A DNA stretch of 33,288 nt from Albidovulum sp. Lineage in GTDB: Bacteria > Pseudomonadota > Alphaproteobacteria > Rhodobacterales > Rhodobacteraceae. The notes beneath the pieces are model-generated. The model was not told the origin of the DNA and searched no databases. It worked only from the letters and a program-made list of their open reading frames with translations. Both the position numbers and the translations under genes were made by a program. The stretch is taken from assembly GCA_030837785.1 (NCBI GenBank), contig JAUQYA010000026.1, positions 1-33,288 of the forward strand, given 5' to 3'. Below are positions 17,565-25,330 of the stretch, piece after piece; the stretch's first letter is position 1, and the number at the start of each line of letters is the position of its first letter.

Positions 17565-18074
17565 TCAGGCGGTTCGGGCCACGCCGACGACGTAGTTCCT
17601 GCCGTCGGCCTTCGCGCAGCGGGGGCAGGTGGTGTAGAAGAAATCGACTTCATCCGCCGTCGCGCCCCGGTCGCGGGCGAGCGTCGCCATCTCGGCGTGC
17701 CAGTGCCTCGCGTCGCGATAGGGCCCCTCGAAGACCCGGGTGACGTAATCCCCGGTGAGGCGCGTGGTTTCTTCCTGCGGGACCGGGCGGGAGACGGCGA
17801 ACAGATGCTCGCTCTGCCAGGGCGAGAGGTCGCGGCTCAGCACGACGAAGTCGTCCGGATCGTCGGCGCCGGCATCCTGGAGGTGCCGGTGCACCCGCAC
17901 AAAGACATTGCCCATGTTCAGGGGCACATGCATCGCGCTTTTCGTGGTGGCGCGGACGAAGGCCTCGTCCCTGAAATGCAGATCCTGCCCGTCCCACCCT
18001 TCGGGATTGAACCGGGGGCAGCAGCCGGTGGTGTTGTCGCTGTCGTCGTAGTGTGGGAGTGCGTTGGTCTGCAT
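17565..18074 (-). CDS. Conserved Cys-motif protein, function unknown
   Basis: A 169-residue soluble protein without a signal peptide. It carries an adjacent pair Cys18-Cys19 in TTGCCPRFNPEGWD and a CxxC pair Cys150/Cys153 in FYTTCPRCAKADGRNYVV. Between them lie MHVPLNMGNVFVR, LSRDLSPWQSEHLFAV and VTRVFEGPYRDARHWHAEM. I recognise this pattern from a widespread bacterial family sometimes labelled hydrolase, without knowing experimental support. The four Cys could bind a metal such as zinc; this is inference. The start (MQTNALPHYDD) has GGGAGGTC just upstream. It is divergent from the ferredoxin gene with 218 nt between. Confidence 0.85.
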   Translation of the reverse strand: MQTNALPHYDDSDNTTGCCPRFNPEGWDGQDLHFRDEAFVRATTKSAMHVPLNMGNVFVRVHRHLQDAGADDPDDFVVLSRDLSPWQSEHLFAVSRPVPQEETTRLTGDYVTRVFEGPYRDARHWHAEMATLARDRGATADEVDFFYTTCPRCAKADGRNYVVGVARTA

Positions 18075-18292
18075 GCCGACCTCCCGTTGCCGTCGCGGCG
18101 AGACACAGCACCGGTCCGGGAGGCGGACATTGACCCTGCGCAACCGCTGGCGAGGGAATTGCGGCAGCCGGCGGACAGGGAACGCATGCGGAACGCCCGG
18201 GGCGGCGGGCAAGTGGGCACGGCACTGGCAAAGGCGCCGGTTTTCGCCTATGTCGGCGCGGGAACGGCTCAGAATCCGGAAAGACGGGAACG

Positions 18293-18616
18293 ATGGCGAA
18301 GATCACCTATGTGGAGTTTGGCGGCAGGGAGCATGTCGTGGACGTGGCGCCCGGGCTGACCGTGATGGAAGGCGCGCGCGACAACGGCATTCCGGGCATC
18401 GAGGCCGATTGCGGCGGCGCCTGCGCCTGCTCGACCTGCCATGTCTATGTCGATGCCGCCTGGGTCGGGAAACTTCCCAAGAAGGACGCGATGGAGGAGG
18501 ACATGCTCGATTTCGCCTACGAGCCCGATCCCGCCCGCTCGCGGCTGACCTGCCAGATCAAGGTGACCGAGGCGCTCGACGGGCTCCGGGTCTACATGCC
18601 GGAAAAGCAGATCTGA
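18293..18616 (+). CDS. [2Fe-2S] ferredoxin, adrenodoxin/ISC type
   Basis: A 107-residue electron carrier. The cluster ligands are Cys40, Cys46, Cys49 and Cys87 in DCGGACACSTCHVYVD and RLTCQIKVTEALDGL, the spacing of vertebrate-type adrenodoxin and bacterial Fdx from the ISC system. An extra Cys44 sits within the loop. The acidic stretch EEDMLDFAYEPDPARSRL is the typical partner-recognition region. No isc genes are adjacent, so a role in iron-sulfur assembly or P450 electron supply cannot be decided. AAAGACGGGAA lies just before the ATG. Confidence 0.95.
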   Translation: MAKITYVEFGGREHVVDVAPGLTVMEGARDNGIPGIEADCGGACACSTCHVYVDAAWVGKLPKKDAMEEDMLDFAYEPDPARSRLTCQIKVTEALDGLRVYMPEKQI

Positions 18617-18806
18617 CGGCGGGCATCGGCGAAGAGAGGCTGCCGCCTCGCCCGGCCGCCCCCACGGGCGGGCGCACTGTGACGTCACCAGCAGTACTGC
18701 GGTCGGAGGCAGCGGCGCCATAAAGCACCCAAACCCAGCGTTGTGCGGCGCCCGCCCGCGGTCGGTCGCCGCCCTTGGTGCCCAAGGGCGAGGGTGCAGA
18801 AGGGAG

Positions 18807-18826
18807 ACCTCCGCTTTCGCGGAGGT
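18807..18826. repeat. REP-like palindrome, copy 1
   Basis: Perfect 8-nt arms ACCTCCGC and GCGGAGGT around a TTTC loop. It closes the first copy of the duplicated intergenic element. The pattern resembles the short extragenic palindromes with a CGC-TTTC-GCG core that recur in many bacterial genomes. Confidence 0.75.
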
Positions 18827-18856
18827 GACAGGGAGGGAGTGCCGGTGTCACCCTCT

Positions 18857-18879
18857 CGCCCGGGCGACAAGCCCGGGCG
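18857..18879. repeat. Perfect 9-nt inverted repeat
   Basis: Arms CGCCCGGGC and GCCCGGGCG enclose the loop GACAA. It lies at the boundary between the two copies of the duplicated element and could fold as a strong hairpin in DNA or RNA. Confidence 0.6.
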
Positions 18880-19095
18880 GCGCCCGACCGCACCCCAGGG
18901 CGGGCGCATTCCAACGTCACCAGCAGAACTGCCCTCGGGAGAGCGGCACCATAAAGTGCCCCGAACGTCTGGAGTGTGGCGCCCGCCCGCGGTCGGGCAC
19001 CGTCCCTCGCGCCCAAGGGCGAGGGTGCGAGAGGGGCGGGTTTCCTTCCCTCTGCGCTCTGCCCCGCCGGGGGGGGCGGGCGTCCGGCAGGGAGA

Positions 19096-19113
19096 CCTCC
19101 GCTTTCGCGGAGG
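19096..19113. repeat. REP-like palindrome, copy 2
   Basis: CCTCCGC and GCGGAGG arms around TTTC, identical to copy 1 across the stem except for the lost outer A-T pair. It ends the second element copy, 40 nt past the convergent bestrophin-family stop. Confidence 0.75.
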
Positions 19114-19152
19114 CGACAGGGCGGTGTCAGCGTCACCCCCCGGCCGGCCGGG

Positions 19153-20040
19153 TCAGGTGAGCAGGAAGTCCACCGGCTTCACCGGCTCGGGCGGGGTGAT
19201 CCCGAGGTGGGGCGCCAGCGAGATTTCCACCGTCCGGCACATCGCGTCGAGCGGCAGGCAGTTCGGCGTCGAGCCGAAGGGGTGGCCAAGTTCCTCGGTC
19301 ACCTCGGCGAGGCCGAAGAAGACATAGGCCACCACCCCGGCGAAGACCGGCGTCAGCCATCCCGCCGTGTCGATGAGGCCGAACGGCACCAGAAGGCAAT
19401 AGAGCCAGATGGTGCGGAAGATCAGCAGCGAATAGACGTAAGGCAGCGGCGTGTTGGCGAGCCGCTCGCAGCCGGCCTGGGCATAGCTGATCGCGGCGAG
19501 CCGCTGGGCCAGCGCCCGCTGGCCGTAGCCGTCAAGCGTGCCCTCGCGCGCCGCCTGCGTCAGTTCGACGCCGATCGCGTCAAGCGCGGTGCAGGGCGGA
19601 TGCGGGCCTTCCGGCAGGTCCGCCACCCATCCGCTCGCCCGGTCGTCGCTGATCCGGCGCAGGTTGGTGCGGTGCCGGTGCATGAAGGCGAGCGCGAGCC
19701 GCAGCACGCGCTGCCGCCGTTCCCGCCCGGTCAGGAACAGGTCGGTCTCGCGCCCGAGCGCCCGCATGTCGGCGATGAGCTGGCCCCAGAGCCGACGCGC
19801 CTCCCACCAGCGGTCATAGGCGGCGTTGTTGCGAAAGCCGAGGAACAAGGACAGCGCGATGCCGAAGACGGTGAAGGGGGCGATGTTGGTATGGGTCAGC
19901 GGCAGCCAGTAGCGGTCGGCGAGCATGACCAGAAGCGCAAAGCCGCTCACCACCGCGAGCTGCGGCAGGATCTTCAGGATGATCGAGCCGCGCGTCGCCA
20001 GCAGCAGCTCCCGGACGCCGGGCTTGTCGCGCAGGATCAT
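19153..20040 (-). CDS. Bestrophin-family inner-membrane protein
   Basis: A 295-residue protein of the bacterial bestrophin (UPF0187/YneE) family, homologues of pentameric anion or cation channels. Family marks are the N-terminal helix region LKILPQLAVVSGFALLVMLA, then FTVFGIALSLFLGFRNNAAYDRWWEARR near residues 56-83, and the C-terminal FGLAEVTEELGHPFGSTPN-LPLDAMCRTVE block. Four hydrophobic segments are visible. Ion selectivity cannot be told from sequence. Its ATG overlaps the purD stop by 4 nt (ATGA), so translation is probably coupled with purD. Downstream lies the duplicated intergenic element. Confidence 0.93.
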   Translation of the reverse strand: MILRDKPGVRELLLATRGSIILKILPQLAVVSGFALLVMLADRYWLPLTHTNIAPFTVFGIALSLFLGFRNNAAYDRWWEARRLWGQLIADMRALGRETDLFLTGRERRQRVLRLALAFMHRHRTNLRRISDDRASGWVADLPEGPHPPCTALDAIGVELTQAAREGTLDGYGQRALAQRLAAISYAQAGCERLANTPLPYVYSLLIFRTIWLYCLLVPFGLIDTAGWLTPVFAGVVAYVFFGLAEVTEELGHPFGSTPNCLPLDAMCRTVEISLAPHLGITPPEPVKPVDFLLT

Positions 20041-21302
20041 GGAAGCGCCCGCCAGCCGATGTCGCGCCGGCAGAAGCCGCCCGGCCAGTCGATCCGGTCA
20101 ACCATCCGGTAGGCGCGCTCGCGCGCCTCGGCCAGCGTCGTCCCCCGCGCGGTGACGTTCAGCACCCGGCCGCCGGCGGCGATGATCGAGCCGTCGCGCG
20201 CGGCGGTGCCGGCGTGGAAGACCATGTGGGCCGAATCCTCGGGCAGTTCCTCCAGCCCGCGGATCTGCGAGCCCTTCGCGTAACTGCCGGGATAGCCGTT
20301 CGCGGCCATCACCACCGTCAGCGCGTGGTCGTCGGCCCAGTTGACCCGCTGGCCGGCCAGCCGGCCCTCGGCGCAGGCCTGGATCAGGTCGAAGGCCTGC
20401 GCGCCGAGCCGCAGCATCAGCACCTGCGTCTCCGGGTCGCCGAAGCGGACGTTGTATTCGACGAGCCGGGCGCGGCCCTCGCGGATCATCAGCCCGGCGT
20501 AGAGCACGCCCTGGAAGGGCGTGCCGCGCCGCGCCATCTCGGCCACGGTGGGCCTGACGATCTCCTCCATCGCCTGCGCCAGCACCGCGTCGGTCAGCAC
20601 CGGCGCGGGCGAATAGGCGCCCATGCCGCCGGTGTTGGGGCCGGTCTCGCCCTCGCCCACCCGCTTGTGGTCCTGCGCGGTGCCGACCGGCAGCACGTCG
20701 CTGCCGTCACAGAGGACGAAGAGCGAGGCTTCCTCGCCTTCCATGAACTCCTCGATCACCACCTCGGCGCCGGCCGCGCCGAGGCTGCCGCCGAACATCT
20801 CTGCCAGCGCCGCCAGCGCCTCGGCTTCGGTCGTGGCCACCACAACGCCCTTGCCGGCGGCGAGCCCGTCGGCCTTCACCACGATCGGCGCGCCCTGCGC
20901 GCGCACATGGGCTTCGGCCGCCGCCCGGTCGGTGAAGCGGGCATAGCCGGCGGTCGGCGCGCCGCAGGCGTCGCAGATTTCCTTGGTGAAGGCCTTCGAT
21001 GCCTCGAGCCGCGCCGCCGCCGCCGAGGGGCCGAAGACCGCGACCCCCGCCGCCCTGAGCGCATCCGCCACCCCGGCGGCCAGGGGCGCCTCGGGGCCGA
21101 CAATGACGAAATCGACGGCGTTCGCCTCGGCGAAGCCGACCACCGCCGCCCCGTCGAGAATGTCGAGGTCGGCGCATTCGGCCAGCATGGCGATGCCGGC
21201 GTTGCCGGGCGCGACGATCAGCCGGTCGCATGTGGGGTTCTGCTTGACCGCCCAGGCGAGCGCGTGTTCGCGGCCCCCGCCGCCGAGGATCAGGATGTTC
21301 AT
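20037..21302 (-). CDS. purD: Phosphoribosylamine-glycine ligase
   Basis: ATP-dependent second step of de novo purine synthesis, joining phosphoribosylamine and glycine. The 421-residue protein has the N-terminal MNILILGGGGREHALAWAV, GPEAPLAAGVADALR, the ATP-grasp signature KADGLAAGKGVVVA, and GGMGAYSPAPVLT and NVRFGDPETQ. The start was set at MNILILGG; upstream in-frame codons lie in the divergent gene's leader. Its last codons overlap the bestrophin-family start. It is divergent from the 84-residue membrane protein and xseA. Confidence 0.97.
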   Translation of the reverse strand: MNILILGGGGREHALAWAVKQNPTCDRLIVAPGNAGIAMLAECADLDILDGAAVVGFAEANAVDFVIVGPEAPLAAGVADALRAAGVAVFGPSAAAARLEASKAFTKEICDACGAPTAGYARFTDRAAAEAHVRAQGAPIVVKADGLAAGKGVVVATTEAEALAALAEMFGGSLGAAGAEVVIEEFMEGEEASLFVLCDGSDVLPVGTAQDHKRVGEGETGPNTGGMGAYSPAPVLTDAVLAQAMEEIVRPTVAEMARRGTPFQGVLYAGLMIREGRARLVEYNVRFGDPETQVLMLRLGAQAFDLIQACAEGRLAGQRVNWADDHALTVVMAANGYPGSYAKGSQIRGLEELPEDSAHMVFHAGTAARDGSIIAAGGRVLNVTARGTTLAEARERAYRMVDRIDWPGGFCRRDIGWRALP

Positions 21303-21366
21303 GGCGCCCCCCGCTTGGCCTTTGCGTCTCCGCGTTCTAAGGTCCGGCCGAAGGGGAGGCAAGCGC

Positions 21367-21621
21367 ATGGGGCCGGAGTTCGGGATCACGGTCGGCCGCG
21401 ACGCGGTGACGCGGCCTGTGCCCGCAGTCATCAGGGTGACCGAGGGGGCGGGGCTTCTTGCCCTCGGCGCCGGGCTGGGCGGCGCGGGCTGGCCCTGGGC
21501 GCTGGGCGGCGTGGCGGCGATCCTTGCGGCCTATGCGCTTTACCGCCGCGGTGGAGGGGGCGCGCCGGGCGCGGATCGGGGAACCTGGCCGGACGACGCC
21601 GGCGACACCGGCGGGGACTGA
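21367..21621 (+). CDS. Small membrane protein, function unknown
   Basis: An 84-residue protein with a short N-terminal segment (MGPEFGITVGRDAVTRPVPA) and one long hydrophobic stretch at about residues 28-58 (GAGLLALGAGLGGAGWPWAL.. AAILAAYALY), enough for one or two helices, then a Gly/Asp-rich tail. GGGGAGGC lies 7 nt before the ATG. The stop is 2 nt before the xseA ATG, so the two are likely cotranscribed. I recognise no family. Support comes from the ribosome-binding site, the operon spacing and the membrane-protein composition. Confidence 0.65.
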   Translation: MGPEFGITVGRDAVTRPVPAVIRVTEGAGLLALGAGLGGAGWPWALGGVAAILAAYALYRRGGGGAPGADRGTWPDDAGDTGGD

Positions 21622-21623
21622 GG

Positions 21624-23147
21624 ATGGAGATGTTCGAGGACCACAGCGGCACGGGGCAGGGGGGCAATGCCCCGGAATACACCGTGTCCGAGCTTTCCGG
21701 CGCGGTGAAGCGGGTGATCGAGGGCGAGTTCGGCCGTGTCCGGGTGCGCGGCGAGATCGGCCGGGTCTCGCGGCCCGCCTCGGGGCATCTCTACTTCGAC
21801 CTCAAGGACGACCGCGCGGTGATCGCCGCGATCGCCTGGAAGGGCCAGGCCGGGCGGCTGTCGGTCAGGCCCGAGGAGGGGATGGAGGTCATCGTCACGG
21901 GGCGGCTGACGACCTTCCCCGGCCAGTCGAAATACCAGCTCATCATCGACGACATCGCCCCCGCCGGCATGGGCGCCTTGATGCTGATGCTGGAAAAGCG
22001 CCGCGCCGCGCTTGCCGCCGAGGGGCTGTTCGATGCCGCCCGCAAGAAGCCGATCCCGTTCCTGCCGGAGGTGATCGGCGTCGTCACCTCGCCGTCGGGC
22101 GCGGTGATCCGCGACATCCTCCATCGCCTGCGGGACCGTTTCCCCCGCCGGGTCCTGGTCTGGCCGGTGGCGGTGCAGGGCGAAAAATGCGCCCCCGAGG
22201 TCGCCGCCGCGATCCGCGGCTTCAACGCGCTGCCACCCGGCGGCGCCCTGCCGCGGCCCGACCTGATCATCGTCGCCCGCGGCGGCGGCTCGATCGAGGA
22301 CCTCTGGGGCTTCAACGAGGAAGCGGTGGTCCGCGCCGCCGCCGAAAGTGCGATCCCGCTGATCTCGGCGGTGGGGCACGAGACCGACACCACGCTGATC
22401 GACCACGCCGCCGACCTGCGCGCGCCGACGCCCACCGCCGCGGCGGAAATGGCGGTGCCGGTCAGGATGGAGCTTCTCGCCTGGGCGGGCGAGCAGGGCG
22501 CGCGGCTGGTCCGCGCCATGCGCCAGCGGCTCGACCTGCGGGCGCAAAGGCTTTCCGATCTCTCTCGCGCGCTCGGCCGGCCGGAGCGGCTCCTCGATCC
22601 CGCGCGCCAGCGGCTCGATCTCTGGTCCGACCGGCTCGGCCCCGGGCTTTCGGCCGCGATCACTCGCAGGCAGGCCGAGTTCAACCGGCTCGGGGGCCGG
22701 GTCCACGCGGGGCTGCTCGCGAGCTTCATCGGCAACGAGCGGCGCCATCTCACCGGCTGGGCCGACCGCCTCGCCCCCGCCGTCGCCCGCCTCGCGCGCG
22801 ACGCGGTGCGCGACAACGCCCGCCGCCGCGCCGATCTCGATGCGCTTTCCCGCCGGCTCGTGCAGGCGGAGGCCGTGCGTCTGGCCACCCTCGCCGACCG
22901 GCTCGCCGGCCTCGACCGCACCCGCCAGACGCTCGGCTACACCGAGACGCTGCGGCGCGGCTATGCGGTGGTGCGCGCCGCGGGTGCGGTCGTCACCACG
23001 CGGGCCACGGCTGCGGCGCATCCCGCGCTGGAGATCGAGTTCGCCGACGGAAGCCTGGCGGTCGAGACCGGCGGGCCCGGCGGCCCCGCCCCGAAGCCGC
23101 GGCGCCCGAAGGCGGAGGGCGGGCCGGACCAGGGCAATCTCTTCTGA
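21624..23147 (+). CDS. xseA: Exodeoxyribonuclease VII large subunit
   Basis: Catalytic subunit of exonuclease VII, which degrades single-stranded DNA. The 507-residue protein starts with an OB-fold (YTVSELSGAVKRVIEGEFG.., SGHLYFDLKDDRAVI). The nuclease domain contains GVVTSPSGAVIRDILHRL, ARGGGSIEDLWGFNEEAV and SAVGHETDTTLID, and a long helical region (about 290-440) rich in Arg/Leu/Ala follows. GYAVVR near the end matches the family's C-terminal segment. Two Met codons (21624, 21630) are possible starts; GAGGATGGAG precedes the second. No xseB is seen nearby. The stop lies in the first unit of a 16-nt direct repeat. Confidence 0.96.
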   Translation: MEMFEDHSGTGQGGNAPEYTVSELSGAVKRVIEGEFGRVRVRGEIGRVSRPASGHLYFDLKDDRAVIAAIAWKGQAGRLSVRPEEGMEVIVTGRLTTFPGQSKYQLIIDDIAPAGMGALMLMLEKRRAALAAEGLFDAARKKPIPFLPEVIGVVTSPSGAVIRDILHRLRDRFPRRVLVWPVAVQGEKCAPEVAAAIRGFNALPPGGALPRPDLIIVARGGGSIEDLWGFNEEAVVRAAAESAIPLISAVGHETDTTLIDHAADLRAPTPTAAAEMAVPVRMELLAWAGEQGARLVRAMRQRLDLRAQRLSDLSRALGRPERLLDPARQRLDLWSDRLGPGLSAAITRRQAEFNRLGGRVHAGLLASFIGNERRHLTGWADRLAPAVARLARDAVRDNARRRADLDALSRRLVQAEAVRLATLADRLAGLDRTRQTLGYTETLRRGYAVVRAAGAVVTTRATAAAHPALEIEFADGSLAVETGGPGGPAPKPRRPKAEGGPDQGNLF

Positions 23148-23222
23148 CTGCGGCGTCTTCTGACTGCGGCGTCTTCGTTGCTGAAATACCCCGGGGGGGG
23201 GGGCACGGGGGCGGCGCCCCCG
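23145..23222. repeat. 16-nt direct repeat, GGGGTATTTC motif and GC hairpin
   Basis: Two perfect copies of TTCTGACTGCGGCGTC start at the end of xseA, followed by TTCG. Next comes, on the minus strand, CCCCGGGGTATTTCAGCAAC, similar to the motif near 7290. A perfect hairpin with CGGGGGC/GCCCCCG arms (23206-23222) lies between the convergent xseA and periplasmic protein genes and may terminate both. Confidence 0.6.
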
Positions 23223-23232
23223 CCCGGCCGGC

Positions 23233-23637
23233 TCACACGCCGGGGTTCGGCCCGAGGCAGGCCATCGGCTCGGGGCTTTCCTCCACCGCCACCAGCGGCA
23301 GGCCGAGAGGATCGCCGCGGAACCGCGCGGTCAGCCCGCCCGGTGCCTTGAAGAAGGTCCAGCACTGCGGGTCCGGGGCATCCTCGTAGACGAAGCAGAT
23401 GAACCCGTCCGCCTCGTACCACTCGCCCTTGCGGCAATCGTCGCCGAGAAAGGCCCAGATGACCCGGCGCCCCGGCAGATACTGCTCGGCGCCATAGGCG
23501 GTGCCGCCGGAATTGTAGTAGAGCGTCCGCCCCACCGTCGCCGCCTCGAATTCGACGGCATCCATCGGCCGGCCGGGCTCGGCCGCGGCGAGCGGTGCGG
23601 CGATCACGAGGGCGGGAAGAAGGTGAAGCCAGCGCAT
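23233..23637 (-). CDS. Small periplasmic protein, function unknown
   Basis: A 134-residue protein with a clear Sec signal peptide (MRWLHLLPALVIAAPLAAAE, probable cleavage near residue 19). The mature part contains EFEAATVGRTLYYNSGGTAYGAEQYLPGRRVIWAF and GDDCRKGEWYEADGFICFVY followed by PQCWTFFK, with four Cys that could form disulfides. I have seen similar short secreted proteins in Rhodobacteraceae without a known role. It lies downstream of the alkB-like gene on the same strand after a minisatellite-bearing spacer of 163 nt. Confidence 0.8.
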   Translation of the reverse strand: MRWLHLLPALVIAAPLAAAEPGRPMDAVEFEAATVGRTLYYNSGGTAYGAEQYLPGRRVIWAFLGDDCRKGEWYEADGFICFVYEDAPDPQCWTFFKAPGGLTARFRGDPLGLPLVAVEESPEPMACLGPNPGV

Positions 23638-23737
23638 CGCGTCTCCCGTCGGTTTGCGGGCGCGAGGATGCCAGAGGGCGGGCGGCTCCGCCAGTGCCCT
23701 CCCGCAGTGCCCTGCCGGCGCCTCGCGCTGGCGGCTG

Positions 23738-23802
23738 ATGGTGGCGGCCCGTGGTGGCGGCCCGTGGTGGCAGTTCGTGGTGGCAGTTCGTGGTGGCGCC
23801 TC
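23738..23802. repeat. 13-nt minisatellite, five units
   Basis: Five consecutive 13-nt units of the form GTGGTGGCRGYYC. Units 3 and 4 (23764-23789) are identical. The array reaches into the stop codon of the AlkB-type gene and otherwise sits in the non-coding spacer. Confidence 0.75.
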
Positions 23803-25330
23803 AGGCGGCGCGGCGGAGCTTCGCCAGCCGGTGGTCCATCACCCGGCGCCAGAGCGGCGGCACCAGCGCGATCGTCGCCATCACCGGCAGCGACCAGGGC
23901 AGGAGCGGTGCGCGCCCCTCGGGCGACAGGCGCAGTTCCGGCCAGCGCCGCGCGGGATGGGCGTGATGGTCGGCGTGGCGCGGCGCGTTCAGCATCATCA
24001 GCCCCGAGAACGGATGCGGCGCGTCCCAGGAATGCCGGGCGCCGGCGGGCTCCAGCGCGCCCGAGGGCAGGGTCCGCCGCAGGAGCCCGTAGTGCTGGAC
24101 GTAGTCTGCAAGGAGCAACTGCAACTGCGCATGCGCGCAGAGGAGGAGATAGGCGAGGAGGCCGTCAAAGCCGAAGACCGTGAGCATGAGGGCGATGAAA
24201 CCCGCGGCCCCCGCGACATAGACCGTGTAGGGGTTCATGCCGCGCAGGCCGCCCGCGTGACGTTTCGCGCGCCGGTGTTCTTCCATCTCGTAGCCCGCGA
24301 CGAAGGCGCCGGGCCAGGCGCGGGCGGCGAAAAGCCAGAATCCCTCGCCCTCGGCGGCGGTGCTCGGGTCGTCGGTGGTGGCCACGAAGCGGTGGTGCAC
24401 CAGCCGGTGGGCAGAGGTGTGGTGGCCGTAGAGCATCGAGACATAGACCCACATGCCGAGCCGGAACAGCCGGGCATCGGTGCGGTGGATCAGTTCGTGA
24501 GCGTTGGAGTTCGACACCTGCCCGAACCAGAGCCCGAAGGCGAGAAACGTCGCCAGCCAGGAGAAGGGCCCGAGCCCGGCCGCGCCAGACAGCGCCCAGA
24601 CGGCAAAGACCAGAAGGCCGAAGTGGAGGCCGGCGAGGACGACCGAGAGCCGGTCGGCCATCGCCGCGGGCCGCGGCTCCGGCGCCGCGACGCCCTGTCG
24701 CTTCAGCACCTCGTCGAGGACATGCAGCACGGCGGTCATCCACAGAAGCGCGATGAGGCTGGAAATCCCGCCGAGGGCGCCGGCCAGAACCAGGAACGGC
24801 ACCGGCGCGAGCGTGGCCACCAGGAAGGGGCGGAGCGGACGCCAGCGCGCCCATTCGCGGGCGAGCCCGCTGCCGATGCGCGCCCCGATGCGCGCCCCGG
24901 TGCGCGCCCCGGTGCGTGCCCCGGTGCGTGCCTCGATTCGGGGCGGGTGCGGGGCGTCGGGCCCCGGCGCCGCGTCGGTCTCGCGCAAGAGCGCCGCCAC
25001 GGCGCCCGCCTCGGTGCCGGCCTCGGTGCCGGCCGCCTCGTCGCCGGCCGCCACGGGTGCCGCGGGGCGCGGGGTGCGGTCGCCCGAAAGGGCGGTCGGG
25101 CGCCGGGGCGCCGGCGGGAGAGGCGATGACGGGGCCGAATCGAGCGCCGATTCGGCCGCGGAGGGGTCGGGGGGCGGCGATACGATGCGCAGGTGCGGCA
25201 CGGTCCTCGTCGCGTCGGCCGGTGCGGACGCGGTCGCCTCGGGCTCGGGCCGGGATGCCTGGCCACCGTCCAGCGCGGCGAGAACCGCCCGCATCGTGCT
25301 GTCGTCTTCCGGCTGCCCGTTCCCGCTCAC
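23801..25330 (-). CDS. AlkB-type membrane di-iron hydroxylase with extended N-terminus
   Basis: An integral-membrane di-iron monooxygenase of the alkane 1-monooxygenase group, 509 residues from the GTG used here. The His clusters are HELIHR (278-283), GHHTSAHRLVHHRF (His303, 304, 308, 312, 313) and RHADHHAHPARR (His452, 455, 456). DYVQHYGLLR corresponds to the AlkB NYxEHYGL signature. Several hydrophobic segments lie between about 160 and 430. The first ~150 residues are Ala/Pro-rich and probably disordered, including ARTG repeats; usual AlkB proteins lack this. The GTG has GGGAG 9 nt upstream and leaves ~200 nt to the divergent gene. The ATG at 25294 is an alternative, and the frame stays open to 25501. 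The substrate could be an alkane or another hydrocarbon; no rubredoxin gene is adjacent. Confidence 0.85.
   Translation of the reverse strand: MSGNGQPEDDSTMRAVLAALDGGQASRPEPEATASAPADATRTVPHLRIVSPPPDPSAAESALDSAPSSPLPPAPRRPTALSGDRTPRPAAPVAAGDEAAGTEAGTEAGAVAALLRETDAAPGPDAPHPPRIEARTGARTGARTGARIGARIGSGLAREWARWRPLRPFLVATLAPVPFLVLAGALGGISSLIALLWMTAVLHVLDEVLKRQGVAAPEPRPAAMADRLSVVLAGLHFGLLVFAVWALSGAAGLGPFSWLATFLAFGLWFGQVSNSNAHELIHRTDARLFRLGMWVYVSMLYGHHTSAHRLVHHRFVATTDDPSTAAEGEGFWLFAARAWPGAFVAGYEMEEHRRAKRHAGGLRGMNPYTVYVAGAAGFIALMLTVFGFDGLLAYLLLCAHAQLQLLLADYVQHYGLLRRTLPSGALEPAGARHSWDAPHPFSGLMMLNAPRHADHHAHPARRWPELRLSPEGRAPLLPWSLPVMATIALVPPLWRRVMDHRLAKLRRAA
24877..24936 (-). repeat. Five 12-nt repeats encoding ARTG units
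   Basis: Five consecutive 12-nt units TGCGYGCCYCGR on the plus strand. On the coding strand they give a run of Ala-Arg-Thr/Ile-Gly tetrapeptides just before the first predicted helix of the AlkB-type protein. The frame is kept whatever the copy number. Confidence 0.8.

Larger units (their letters stand above)
18617..19152. repeat. Intergenic region with a tandemly duplicated element
   Basis: 536 nt without a supportable gene. Two imperfect copies of one element lie head to tail, the first from about 18666 and the second from about 18898. Shared blocks in the same order are GGGCGGGCGCA, ACGTCACCAGCAG, GCGGC(G/A)CCATAAAG, GCGCCCGCCCGCGGTCGG, GCCCAAGGGCGAGGGTGC, and GGAGACCTCCGCTTTCGCGG. The second copy has an extra ~55 nt of C/T- then G-rich sequence before the last block. 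Reading frames here repeat the same shadow peptides and look non-coding. Confidence 0.85.

Noticed and set aside
18617..19152. Several overlapping open frames of 70-190 codons on both strands as possible small genes.
   Set aside because: They translate the duplicated repeat, giving the same shadow peptides (CHLRESGGLP-like) in each copy, with no ribosome-binding sites or plausible protein composition.
24877..24936. Short regular repeats as a CRISPR array.
   Set aside because: Units are only 12 nt, directly adjacent without spacers, and lie in frame within a coding region.
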